Shown piece after piece: positions 1 to 12,824 of a stretch of 64,000 nucleotides of DNA. The stretch comes from Whitmania pigra. Lineage: Eukaryota > Annelida > Clitellata > Hirudinida > Haemopidae. The notes under the pieces were generated by a model. The model had not been told where the DNA came from. It saw only the letters and a list, made by a program, of their open reading frames with translations, and ran no database searches. The position numbers were made by a program, and so were the translations under genes. Location of the stretch: assembly GCA_021613335.1 (NCBI GenBank), contig JAJTWR010000471.1, positions 62,001-126,000 of the forward strand, written 5' to 3'. Numbering within the stretch: position 1 is the stretch's first letter; each line of letters starts with the position of its first letter.

Positions 1-2102
1 GGTTATGCAACAGATTTTAATCAAATAAATAAATAAGTTATCAAAAAGACAGTTACATCAAGCTTAGCGCTAACATAAGGTGCAGCACTAAAGTTTAACG
101 AGATTTATGTTAATGAGGTTTGTGAAATGACGTTTGGCTTTCGAGATACTATGATTTTTTTGGTTTGGAATTGCTGCACTCAATAAAGAGAATTGCAAAA
201 TAAGCAAACTTTACAATAAAGAAAAAAAATCTAGGTACAATAATTTGGAAGTGAAAAGTTACTTTAAGGGGTCCCGGGCACGTGTAGATCTCTTAGTATT
301 AATTATTATAAGCATAATATTTATATTTAAATTACATCACAACGGGTTCCACGGGTTTTTATCAAGCAAATTCGAGTGCCACTGACGATGGGCAAGATCA
401 GCTGACGTTGCGGGTCGTAGTTTGGCCCATGGTCAAACTTAGGAGACTTCGCCTCTTGCTGTGGCAGTGCGGATTCCAATCATATTGCTGGTGCATCGTC
501 CTGATGGGCCAGCTATGTTATGCGCTATATAATGAATGTTAATAAACAACTAGGACGCCAGGCAAACGATATGATTGGTTTAATATTTGAAACAAACACC
601 AACAGAAGAATTTGTTACAAATCAGATCATGGTTGTTGTCATGGAGATGGAGAATTTGTACAACCTCGAACTTGCATCAGCAGCGAAGAATCTCCTTCAG
701 GAGCACGAATTAATGAACGTACATCGTCGAAGTATTATGACGACGACGACGATGCAGATGCGATTATGCAACCGTTGATATCGGTTGTTTCTCAACAAGC
801 AGATGATGATTATCTCTGAATGAGGATAAGGCACGATGACAATCCAGCACGTAATCCGAACAATTCTAAGGTGGATGAAAGAATGAAAGTTCAACTCAGT
901 TTGCAACACTCCGTTTGGCACTCCTTTCAATTAGTACAAACAGTAATTGGCACCAGAACGTCGACATGCCTGAGACTTCTAAACTAGAGGTCAATTGAGC
1001 TCAGCAAGCGCAAAAACAAGTCACAAACCGTCGGTGAGTTTGATGAAGACATCAATAGATATACAAATATCATTAAAAAAAGAAGAAGAATTATGAGACC
1101 ATATACAAACATTTGAATAGGTACAATATGCAGCTACGATAAAAGTCTACAGAGGCAAAAAGATTGAATTCGGTGAAAGTCATCAACGCGCAAGAGAAAC
1201 TCGTAACAACGTCACAAGGAAACAGCTTTGAAAGTTCGCTCAATAAAAAGAGAAACGAATTAATACACTTGAATTGCATATCAGTTAAAACGTCTTCCGC
1301 AACCATCATGCGTTAGCTTCAAGCCTGATAAAGCACATGTCATGGCTCTCAATTTCATGGTAAACGTGAAAGGTAAACAAGAAGGCACAAGCTTTAAATT
1401 CTAATGAACGCGACAAAATCTGTGATGGTTTGCCCCAATTAACTCAGTGTGCATCAATGTGTCAATCTTCATTCTTGCATAAGAACTGAGACACTTCGTA
1501 GGAGACAGATGAGAACGCAACAGGAAGGCATCAAACAGATACTCAACAACTTCCAGCCATCATAAGCTTTAAAACTCAACAAATTCAATAACTCACAACT
1601 TAAACGATATCAGCTGGTTCTGCATGCTGTAACTCAGATGGTTAGAGATACAGAGATAGGCAGAGAGAGAGAGAGAGAGACAAAGGATAAAACTCCGGAT
1701 GAGACACGAGAGAGAATAAATATTAATAAAGAACGAGCTTCAACTATTAATAACTTTGATAACTTGAGCGGTCACATAACATTTCCAGCTGTTTAATAAC
1801 AAGTGGTGAAACTTTTCCACGAGAATGAGACCAAGCGACCTTAAATGAGGACCTAAAACTCTCAGAGAAGCCTTCCAAGAAAACAATTCCATCAGAGTGA
1901 TTGACGAGTCTGAAAAGTAAACAAACATTTTGAAGCTGCTTCACAAATGAATATTTTGTCTTTTTCTCGCAAGTCAAGGTTCGAGTCAACAACAGCGACT
2001 TAAAGTGTCTGCAATCCTCCAGTTAAGAGTTCTTAACTTGGATTTCAAAAAACAAAAACAAAAATAAAACAACTCATTACTAACAAAAATAATTCACCGA
2101 CT
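1..2102. other. No gene recognised; probable 3' flank of the STAR gene
   Basis: I see no convincing coding exon here. Open frames at 520-819 and 587-778 are low complexity (an Asp run from GAC/GAT repeats) with no family resemblance. The first 40 bases, ending in an AAATAAATAAATAAG tail, resemble the reverse complement of a repeat tail seen at 17.04, 18.17 and 57.65 kb, so they are probably a LINE or SINE end. A short (GA)n tract lies at about 1655-1681. The part next to 2103 may be 3' UTR of the minus-strand quaking-like gene, but no polyadenylation site was assigned. Confidence 0.4.
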
Positions 2103-2894
2103 TTACAAGAGACCACTCCTTGAGTATGGATGCTCTCTGACGGCTAAAGATCGACGCAGTTGAATCTTTCCTGTGCAAAATGATTATAATTATTAACAAT
2201 TATTTCCAAACGAGAACTCCATTTCAACTACTCCAAAGTCGATTAGAAATATCCGTTTGCACTTACCACCGCTACCGGCATCGTATGCACCGTAGTCAAA
2301 GACGGTAGGTTGGAGGAAGGGATACTGATAGAATATGCCAGAATCACTAGGAGATACCAGGGTGGGCTGGTTGGGTGCTTGAAGGATGGTACATCTACCG
2401 TCTGTCACCTGAGAAGCGGCCACGGAAAGTGGCTGAGCGGACTGACGAGGAGCGAGAATGATTGGAGCACCCGTTGACAGCTGAGCGCTCAACATCTGAT
2501 GGGAAACTGATATCGGTGTGGCGATGATACGAGAACCTTCTGCAAACCATGCATCTAATTAATTCCAACTTGTCAGTCATTACGTGCATCAATCTATTTT
2601 CATGCATTACGTGACGTCCACGTGCTATTAAAGTTGTGATGACTATATTATCTCTTAAATACATTTTTATTATCAATATTATTGTTAATAATATTGCATT
2701 AGTAATAATAAATATGACATACTGCATCTCGAAGCAAGTACTAATGCTTCGCATGAATCAGGTCTTTGTCATGAGAATCGTACAGGAAAATAGAGATAAT
2801 AGGTGATAATTGATGATAAACAGTTATCATAAAGCTGAACATGAAACAAGTAAATCTATTCTTCCTGAGGATGATGATGATGATGATGATGATG

Positions 2895-2937
<43 letters not shown>

Positions 2938-3079
2938 TAAAACTAACGTTGTGAGGTTAGAACTGGCACAGAGTTTTCTCTGTAAGTTCCGTTTATGATG
3001 GCCAACTCCATCAACTGAAGCTTTTTCAGGTCATCTTCTCCATCAGCCTGAGCAACAATAAATGATGTGCTAAGCAAAA

Positions 3080-3111
<32 letters not shown>

Positions 3112-6100
3112 GAATGGCAATAATAACAAATAGCAACGGCAGCGACGAAACACGTTTGAACGCCTAAGTTGCACCGGATCGGACACTTGAAACTTGGAAA
3201 GTACTGAAAGGCCCAGAAATGAAACGAAAACAAAGGTGGTCGCTTCCCGAGGGTGTAAAGTTGAGAAGGTTTTATGAAAGAGAGGAGGAGGAGGAATAAG
3301 CAGAGGAGACGACAACGTAAACATTCCGTCAACTTGTTTAAAAGTATGAGTTTCCAGTTGTATAAACGGTGGCTCCACCTCGCCAAGCAACACAAAGTCG
3401 ATATCAGAACAGTCAACAACAACAACAACAACAACAACAAGGGAGAATAAGCATTCAACTGAAAAGTTAATGGTCTTTAAAAACACAAATAAAAATACCA
3501 CCCGACAATTTACGTCCTGGAGTATCTTCAGGAGTGCAAAATGAAGCTAATGGATAGCACGTGTTTTATTGGAAACATCCATTTGCATTGATTGAGAGGT
3601 GATTTCCAGAGAATTAAGTTTTCCTTTGAAGGGTTATAAAGTTATTATTCACATACAGTTATTTATAGTAGGAAGTTATTCCCAACAGCAGGGCGAAAAT
3701 AACTTGTTTCATTGAAAATACTTCACGAGCGGCTGAAAAGTGATGATTTTAACTGACTCAAGTATTAACTTAATCGGAGAGCCAAAAATATATAAAAAAT
3801 AACTCGACCGAAAAAAAGAGACGAGCATTGCAAGCCTTGTGAGAGAATGTGCGCATGTGTGCACATCCTTGGGAAATTGTTGAAGAATTTGTTTCGTCTG
3901 GGCAAGAAAATGTAAAAATACGCTTTACATTCTCGAACGTCGGTGATAGTAATGATGGTTTGAAAGAACGAAATGAGGTCTTTGAAGTGAGCAGTACTGA
4001 TTGGCTTTCAAGTTTGAAGAGACGATCAGCTTTAAATGGCATCTCCGATTACATCATTACACCCGAGTGAAGAGATAAGTTATTCGAATGTTCCGAACCG
4101 CGCGTCCGTGTAAACGGTAGAGAGTATTTCCAAAAGTAAGCGAAAGCACGCATTTCTCGCGCGCACGCAGTCACACGAGCGAGCGCACAACGATTTCCTG
4201 AAGCACGGATGGAATACTAACAGCAGGCACCAGCAGTTTCTTCACCTCTTCAACAGCTCTGGCCAGTTTTATTTTGGCTCTATTTTCTGTATCCTCAACT
4301 GTTAAAAGGACGTGAAGGTCCTCTTTCAGATGTTCCCAGTTGGGTTTGTCTCTGTTGTGTTCCTCCTGTCATATCATAGGGCATCATAGGCACAAGTAAT
4401 AACTAGTTATAGTCACTGAAAGACACGACATCACAAACAATCCACAACAATTAATAACATTGCAACAATAGCACTGCATGGTAACTAGGGCATTTATTTA
4501 TGTTTTAGACATTTATCTATTGCCTCGTTATCCCGCAATGCAGAATCTTCTATCAAATATAGTTAATTGCTGGAAAAAACATTAACAAATGTATTCAAGC
4601 TGCTACAACAATAAATTCACGACAATTCAACTTTCCATGTTGGAAAACATAATCATTTTAATTGCCAATAGAATTTTTTTATTTTGCCAATTTGCTTCAT
4701 GATGAAGAGACTTCTTACCTTAGTTTTGTCCCTCATAGATCCTTTGCCTCTGACCAGAATCTTGCAGCCTGTGTCCTGCTCCAACTGCTTAGCTGTCATG
4801 CCCCTTGGGCCAAGAATTCTGCCCACAAAGTTGAACTGCAACATGAAATATTGATTTGTAATGCAACTGCAGGCCGGTCGGTATTTCGTCATCGTCCTGG
4901 TTCTGTTGGGTTTAGTATTTCCACGTCCATCGGAAGTAAAGGTCATTAAACAAGCTTTTCCATGCATTAATTATTGATTTCAATTAATCAAGCAAATGAA
5001 TAAAAAGTTTGCCAGGTATCGGCATCATTCATGGAGGTGATGAATTAGATCAAGCTGTGCCAGCAAATGTTTAAGGGAAAACGAGCGATATGAAAACCAC
5101 TTGGTGAGTAATTTCGTTTCAAAGCACCAGCGGTAATCATGGCTTCAGGTTTCGGTATCCCCTTCACCGAAAGAACTGAAAAAGCACCAACAACTTCCAA
5201 GAATATAGTGGCCAGGAGAGGAATGATAAAAGATAGCACATGTGGCACTACTTGTGTTAACTTAAACATAACATCGGCAACAGCTGAGATTCTGTTTCAA
5301 GCAGCCTCTACTTCACTCTTCTTTTTAAATGTCTAGCTTAAGTAATAACACAGTACTTACAGTATGCATTAACTGAGGAAGCTTAATTAAATGCTTAATT
5401 AGATAAATGCATTAGTCCAGCTCCTACCCCTATTTCACTTAGCACAAAGTTTCAGACTTGGAGATACTTAAATGCACAAAGAAGAAAAATGGAGCAGCAA
5501 CTGTTAAAACAAATCATTTTAAGCATCAAAGTTGCCCTGGTGTGTCTGCACAGAAGTTGAAAACAACACCTTCGTGACCTTCGCAAGAGGTCGCAATGTA
5601 TTGACACGTCCACATATCATAAAAGGTTTCAGTAAATGCTATTGGCAGGATGCTCAGAGAAACTGAAACTTTTCAGAGTGCAGATTGCTGAGTGTCACCT
5701 CCAATACTAACACCAAATGTGGCAAAATAATAAATTAATGTTTTAAAAATAAGCTCATCTGTTTTGTAAGTAAGAATAATATAAACATTAAATGAGTTTG
5801 AGTAATGCATTTGTTCAGAACTTCTAAAAATAATCACAAACAAAGGCATTGAAAGTATGAGACCATAAATATGATGCAAGATGTGCTGATTAAAAACAGA
5901 TGCTGCTGTCACTGTGCAATCAGGGAAATTAAGTTTTCAATGAAGTTCCCAAAACATGATGCATAACTAATTATACGAATAACTTAAACTTTTGCAACAG
6001 AAACTTGACGGCATATCTTGTCGATTCCGAGTAATTTTAAAAAATACCGATAAAAAATGTAAAATTCTCAAGATCCTAAAAAGTTGTTCAAAGAAAACGG

Positions 6101-7311
6101 ACAGGTAACGAAAGATCAGGCTGCTATTTTTGAACAGTCAATAAATCAAACCAGAAGTAACCAGTATGCAAAGAACTGCTTTCTCAGTAAAGGTAAATTT
6201 TCTAAAGAATTTCTTACCTACTTCCTCAATAAAATAAAAAGTATTGTCTTTCTAATGAATACTAACGTCGTCGTTCGAAGCAACTATCTATCAAGCCAAT
6301 AAATTCATGCAAAATGAAAATTTATATGCAGATCCAAAAGCAAGGTATGTTTGAGTACAAAATCAACACTACACCAAGAGTTCAACTGGCTCCTTTACAT
6401 TCAAGCACTGAAGAACCAACATTACAAACTTAATGAATGTTAGCTGCCTATAGGCTCTGGCCAGCTTAACTGAGTTTCACATAACAAGATGATTAAGATC
6501 TTGTTAGATAATTATGAAAATTTGAGAAACTTGTTACAAAATGGGTTAAAACGATGTCCGTTTCAATTGCTGAGGCGTCGACTGATGCAGTTAATTCTGG
6601 ATTTCTTGATTTTAAGATTAAAATTCAAAATTAGCAGAAATGTTAACAAGAGAAGAGTTAACTTTTAAAACAAGTAGTGTAATTACATAATTTATTTGAC
6701 TATGTTAATGGCAGCAGCCTTATTACAAAAATCACAATAAAACTTGTCTTATACTTGCCCAATCACTGACTGCCATAAAGTTGCTGAAAATGCATACATT
6801 TTATTAATATTTCAAACACTCTGCAATTCTGAGAGTTGATTTGAACGATCATAATTCGCCTATCATTGTACAATGACATTCATAAATTGTAATTGTCTTA
6901 ATTTTGAAATTTTGTAAATATTCAAGAAACTAACATCTGGATATGTGTTTATTGGAACTAGTAACTTTTCTGTTAGAGTCACTACTGGACCTTCAGGTTC
7001 TGGTAAGTTCAAGACATCTTTGTTGGAGCTAACACTGAAGAGACTGCCCCGAACACGATTAATTTCTTGAGAATTAAATATAAGAATTAATCGATAAAGC
7101 TGAGATTTTGCACGAATTCTACAAGGTTAATGATCTCGAACATTAAAAAACAAAAAAGTATTTAACCTTCATCAAGAATTTTATCAAGGTGTTGGAATAC
7201 ATTCGGTAAAGCCAATAAAGCTTTTTTATCATTCAAAAGTTGAGCTAGATATTCGCTATTTTTGCGGTCCGTGATGCTATTCTCACTTCCAGACTTCTTC
7301 GGTACATACAT
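2103..7311 (-). CDS. qki/how: quaking/held-out-wings STAR-family RNA-binding protein, complete
   Basis: This protein binds ACUAAY-type RNA elements and controls splicing, stability and translation of target mRNAs. Seven exons join in frame to 325 codons plus stop: 7311-7167, 7065-6935, 4835-4719, 4365-4222, 3047-2948, 2539-2267, 2170-2103, all GT-AG. Exons 1-2 encode the Qua1 dimerisation region (ATG at 7311; [16 protein letters not shown]). Exons 3-4 encode the KH domain with the invariant [33 protein letters not shown] and [17 protein letters not shown]. Exon 5 is Qua2 ([18 protein letters not shown]). Exon 6 is a proline/glutamine/serine-rich linker. Exon 7 ends [13 protein letters not shown], the conserved STAR C-terminal tail. 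Phases agree at all six junctions. Length is close to vertebrate QKI (about 340 aa). The family assignment is secure; orthology to how versus qki is inferred. Confidence 0.95.
2868..2940. repeat. GAT/AAT trinucleotide microsatellite
   Basis: An imperfect (GAT)n run passing into (AAT)n, in the intron between exons 5 and 6 of the quaking-like gene and only a few bases from the exon 5 donor. It produces artefactual poly-Asp/poly-Asn frames. Confidence 0.9.
3077..3112. repeat. (TAA)n microsatellite
   Basis: About eleven TAA units in intron 4 of the quaking-like gene. A separate (AAC)n run lies at about 3415-3441. Confidence 0.85.
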
Positions 7312-7448
7312 TGCAAGGCATCAAATGATAAACAAAATTACAAAAGATAAAATTCAACGCAACAAGTCTCCTAAAAACTTATAATCCAGAATTTGGCGTC
7401 GCTACACGCACCGTTTCGAGTCTCTCATCAACACAACACCGGAGCGGT

Positions 7449-7458
7449 CTTATATTGT
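7449..7458 (-). promoter_or_regulatory. Candidate TATA element of the quaking-like gene
   Basis: Read on the minus strand, CAATATAAGACC lies about 140 bp upstream of the ATG and is followed by a GC-richer stretch that could hold the start site and 5' UTR. This is a motif match only. Confidence 0.25.
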
Positions 7459-8579
7459 CCAGTGAACTACCCTTTGAAAAGAGTCTCTGCGATCTGAACT
7501 AAATAACAAATTTTAGCTTAAAATTTTTGCTTAAAATATTAAACAAATTATTTTGCAGTTTTGGCAATTTCTTTATTTATTTCTATAGTGAAGTAAGAAA
7601 CAGACAACCGCATAATGACTTAACAATTTATAGTGAGAGAAGTTATTTTTGTAATTATTTTGCAAATTAATGTATTTTGAATACCTTTTCACTTTTTATA
7701 TTTAAGGTTCTTTTATGTGGTGGCAACTTTTTTAGAGTTAATTATTCAATTTTCATTCGACATAGCTAACTCGTTAATAATTAAAAAAGCAACCGATTTC
7801 ATGAAATTGTTGATGGCATGAATAAATTCTGACTATATCTACAGGTCAAAAAAGCTCAGATCAGTTACCACAAAACCCATTACCATAATGTTTCTAAAAT
7901 TATCTTGGCAGTTCATAAATTAAGTACAAATGTTTGAACCATTCAACTCTTCCTCAAAGCATCGAACATCAAATCATGACATAAGTGTTGTAGTGGTATA
8001 ATAATTAGGTTTATTATTATATAAGTAGGTTTATTTAATATTCAGTATCTTTTGGTGTTACCTCTAATATTAGGTTAGAGATCGCTCTCTCACTATTCTC
8101 ACATTCCACTCCAATCCCTCTCCCAGTTAGTCTCATACTTTTTAAAGTTTAGTTGCAACAATAAACGAACATAGTAGTAAAGATACAACTATAAGCATAG
8201 CATACAATTGTTTACACAACAAATGTTTAATTTTCCCATTGTGTACATCAACCAATCCAATGAATTTAGATTGAGGACGCTCAAAAACAAATACTTCAAA
8301 ACAAATAGTTGAGTGGTGGCGCCACCAAGTAACCTTAGACTAAATGTTTTGTTTTTTCTTTCTTTTTTTCATAAGAGAGTTTAAATCGGATAATAATTTA
8401 CAAATTATGTATATATTATTGATTAGATAAATCTCTGATGGCGAAGGAAAGTTCTAGCACCATAAAAGTACTCAAAATATTAGGACCCTGGGAATTCTGT
8501 TTGGCGATTCCCATATTTTCAAGGAATGGTTTTACGAAAGGCTCCGGATTTTTGTAGCACATCTCTGTCCATTAATCCA

Positions 8580-8870
8580 TCGATGATGCTGATAATGATA
8601 ATAATATCATCATTATTATTATATGTTATTGTTATATAATTTAATAATAATTATTATTATTTTTATTATTATTATAATTATTGTCATCATCATTATTATT
8701 TCAGAAGAGACTGAAAATAAATAATTCATAAATTTAGTACTAATGTTTGAACCATTCAACTCTCCTGCAATTAAAATACTGCAAAATAATAAATATTATT
8801 TTTATCATTATTACAATTATTATCATCATCGTTATTATTTCAGAAGAGACCGAAAATAAATAATTCGAAA
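8580..8870. repeat. ATT/ATC simple repeat with a local duplication
   Basis: ATT/ATC microsatellite runs at about 8580-8700 and 8800-8840. Each is followed by a near-identical block (TTATTTCAGAAGAGAC, then GAAAATAAATAATTC), giving two copies about 130 bp apart. A related block (ATGTTTGAACCATTCAACTC) also occurs near 7930. Confidence 0.6.
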
Positions 8871-10242
8871 CTAGTTATTGACGATTTGATAGTGGAAGCG
8901 ATATTTCTTCATTCGGCTAATTTCATGCGTTATGCAATTCCTCAGGCCCGTGGCCAGAAAATGATTTCGGGAGTTCATTTTTTTTTTCCAAATCAAACGC
9001 AAAATCAAATGATAATAATAATAATAAATAAAGATGGTTTAAAGATTTTATGATGTTACATAAATAAATAAAATTTACAATTAATGCCCCTCAAATACGG
9101 GAATGTAAATGCTAATATAATCTCAAAAGCTCAGTTGAATCCTAATGTCCAATCCTAAGCAAATTTCATGGTAGCATAAAATTCGTTGGAAAAGAGGCTT
9201 TCTTTTTAAATTAAAAAAGGTTCTAAATACTTCTAAATGGATTGTCCAGGTTCGTATCAACAGTTTATCTCCTCTAAAATAAAAGCTCAAACAAGTCCTC
9301 AAACAAGTCACAAAGGAAGAAAACACCCATTTAATGGATTATCTTTTAAAGCGTCTGAAGACCAATGAATAGAATAATGAATCAAATGCCATCACATCTA
9401 ACATAGATAATATATAGGTTCTATTGTCGAGGTAACAGAGCAGGAATGAGACAATATCTTTCAGACCAACAGGTAGATTACGACTTAACTGCAATATTTC
9501 GACGATACAAAACAGACGGATATTGATTAATAACAATAACAAATAATATTAAAGTATTTAAATCTGTTCAATCTGTAGCATCCGAATATTTGCATTTAAT
9601 TTTGATTCTTATTTTGTAAATTTATAGCGTGCAGTTTTTTGTCACAAGACATTCTAAAAACATTAAAGGATTAATTATCTGAAAGCTCACTTCGGAATGG
9701 CAACTTTTTTGTTAAATGCACCATCAGATTATAGGCCCTCGAATTGTAAGAATAGCTTAAATACCATCTGTCATTTGGAGCAATTTATTCTTAAACCGCT
9801 ATAAATAAATGTCATGCTGCAATGCTTATTTACAACCAAAGTTGTGTTCCCTCAAAGTTCTGCAGTTCAACAGACATCCTAGTCGAGTTTTGCTGATGAT
9901 TTTTATTTGCTACAAACAATGCATCGGTTTAAAGAGGTGTTGTTAATTTTCAAAAATGTTTCCGTTGTTAAATGGTCATCGGATGATGAGAAAGTGAGTG
10001 AAGGACGTTGCAATTGATAACCATTGGGGCAACACATTGCTTCTCCCAAGCGACTTGACAAAGATCTGGTTTAAAAAGACAACGCTGGTATAATCAAGAA
10101 ATATGAGATATGAATTAATGCTAACAAATCGTAATAGTTTTAACTTTCATTAATTTTAAACCGTGTTAACTAAAATTGCTTAATTAATTCTTGTTTACAT
10201 GCTTTGCAATAAAAAATGATACACCACAACCATAATTTATAT

Positions 10243-10945
10243 CAGGGGTACTCAAACGTTTTTGGCCGGGGTCCACATTACGTAATTTTCAGATAGGTGG
10301 CGGTCCACAAGGGTCAAAGTCATGCGGACCGGGGGGGTGAAGTAAAAAGTAATGAATTAATATTAAAATGCTGTCAGACTTTTTATTTAGTGTGATGCAT
10401 GGAACTGCTTGTCCTTCATGACTTCTATGATATTTGGAGAATAGCTAGTAATTGCAATTCTCAACCAATTTTCAAGATGTACATCAGTTAATTGACTTCG
10501 ATTTTTAGACTTGATAATGTTCATAGTTGAAAATGATGATTCATAGGTGTAAGTTGATCCATATATTGTCAGAACTGATAAAGCCAATTTCTTGGAGCAA
10601 GGGTATTGACCCTCAATTACAAACTTAGACCAGAATTCAGCAATAGTAACTTCTTCAAATTTCATTTTTAGGGCATCATCGCTCTGCATATCAATAGTTT
10701 CCCGCTGAAGTGATGCTCCGTTAATGCCTAATGAATTTTCAGCTTCCATTGTTCATGGACCATTTGGATGAACTGAGAATGGGTTTCTTAGAATTAATTA
10801 ACAAAATTGTATATTTCTAAAAAAAAAGTAAATTTTTTAACTTTTTAAATTTTTAAATTTATTTTTTTGGAAATAATTGGAGGTCCACTTAAAAGCTATC
10901 GGCGGTCCGGATTGTGGACCGCGGTCCGCAGTTTAAGTATCCCTG
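10243..10945 (-). mobile_element. hAT-type transposon remnant with perfect 8-bp TSD
   Basis: The left end reads CAGGGGTACTCAAACG; the right end, reverse-complemented, reads CAGGGATACTTAAACTGC, so the terminal inverted repeats are clear. Both sides carry the target-site duplication ATTTATAT (10235-10242 and 10946-10953). The homologous site in the other duplication copy (about 27090) lacks the element, so insertion followed the duplication. At 703 bp it keeps only the 3' part of a transposase gene. Confidence 0.9.
10387..10749 (-). pseudogene. hAT transposase C-terminal fragment
   Basis: A 120-codon frame ending in a typical hAT C-terminal dimerisation region (LSVLTIYGSTYTYESSFSTM, then IKSKNRSQLTDVHLENWLRI), as in GTF2IRD2/ZBED-like transposases. 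The DDE core and N-terminal zinc finger are missing, so it cannot be active. Confidence 0.85.
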
Positions 10946-11070
10946 ATTTATATCATCAAAAACGTCATCGTCATCATAATTTTATCATCAAATCTAACTC
11001 TTGGAGCTCTGTGCTGGTTGGACAAAATCCATTTGCGATCCACGAATTTTCGATTGAAACACATCTACAA

Positions 11071-11742
<672 letters not shown>

Positions 11743-11819
11743 AAATATTAGCAACAATAATCACAATAATAAATTAAAAAAATCATACTAACAAATATTA
11801 TTAATAAGCAAGTAAAGAT

Positions 11820-11965
11820 TCAATAATGGTGAGTGAGTCTATGCCTCTCTGAAGATCATAACCATACATTGACAGTGATTTGTAAAGTTTAATATCGTCA
11901 GCAAATAGTTTAATTGCAATCCTTAGGCAGAGAGTTTACTTCGTCCTTGATGTAGATTAGAAACA
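11820..11965 (-). mobile_element. LINE reverse-transcriptase fragment at the A0 deletion junction
   Basis: On the minus strand this reads IKLFADDIKLYKSLS followed by DLQRGIDSL. The first part is the FADD polymerase motif and flanking residues of CR1/Jockey-like reverse transcriptases. The fragment sits exactly where about 3 kb of A2-homologous exons is missing. Confidence 0.75.
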
Positions 11966-12077
11966 GTCATTAGTTATGGTTAATATTAAATGCAAATATG
12001 ATATAATAACTGCTTCACTATTTATAAATATTAATTAATTAATTTATTTATTTATTCATAAAAAGTTAACATCTCAC

Positions 12078-12718
12078 CGCAAGCAAGTTCGTGACGAATA
12101 TCCAAGTTGAAACTTTGAAGTTTTACCATGTCGTACCGATTTTGTGTATGGTCGAATGCATTGATCAGGTATATGGTATCATTCATTGATATAAAACCCC
12201 TTTCAATTACGTAATCCGCAATTATATATTTACACATTTGTAAATAATTATCATTAGCTTTGGTGCAACAATCGTCAAAAAGTTTACGTAAGTAAGACTT
12301 TAGTCTTTCATATGAAGTATTATGTTAAAGAATGTTTATATGATAATTTTATATGATAATTTATCTTCTTGTAATGTAAACCCAAATGCCACTTTATTCC
12401 ATTGCACAGACTGAGGGCAATAATTGACTGGAGATTTCTGAATATGGCCGTCATAGTAACAAGTTTTGACTTTCTACACCAAAGAAAGCAAAACGCAATG
12501 TTATATTACATAATAAGATTGCTTACTTATAATATTGGCAAGAAAATTGCACCTAAATTAGAAATCTAGGTAACTCAAGTGTCATAATAGCATCAATATT
12601 AACGATATAAATCCTTGTTGAACGAATAATGGTGGAAATTTCAAAATTATAAAAATGGTCTTGCCTTCCACATTGTCAACAAGAACGAAAATTGATCTAA
12701 TAAAATGTATCTCAACAT
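12078..12718 (-). pseudogene. ADAM pseudogene A0 (5' exons only)
   Basis: Three relic exons are homologous to A2: a start exon (ATG at 12718; reading frame broken by small indels after the sixth codon), a propeptide exon at 12473-12393 (starting KVKTCYYDGHIQKSP; a 2-bp deletion relative to A2 then shifts the frame), and propeptide exon 12199-12078 (GFISMNDTIYLINAF) with its GTGAGA donor. The A2-like exons between the first two, and everything after the third (catalytic, disintegrin, cysteine-rich, C-terminal), are absent. The CRE-like element present upstream of A2 is mutated here. This is a dead remnant of the gene that pairs with A1, as A2 pairs with A3. Confidence 0.88.
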
Positions 12719-12824
12719 TTGACTGCTGTTATAGTCACATTCATTGATGACTTCTTAACGCTGTGACGACGCTCTGTTATTTGTGTTTTAATTTCTTTGG
12801 GGCTTTTTAAAAGTAAATTGATTT

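Larger units (their letters stand above)
7312..9720. other. Intergenic region between the STAR gene and the ADAM array
   Basis: The first roughly 150 bases are the 5' flank of the quaking-like gene. The remainder holds AT-rich sequence, simple repeats and a small local duplication, but no recognised gene. Frames at 9123-9542 on the minus strand are open but match no family I know. Confidence 0.5.

Noticed and set aside
520..819. 99-codon plus-strand frame with an Asp run
   Set aside because: Low complexity, no family similarity, no splice context, in the likely 3' flank of the STAR gene.
2943..3501. Long minus-strand frames (171 and 143 codons) rich in Leu, Val and Ile
   Set aside because: They arise from (TAA)n and (AAC)n microsatellites read in other frames and overlap the real STAR exon at 3047-2948, which is in a supported frame.
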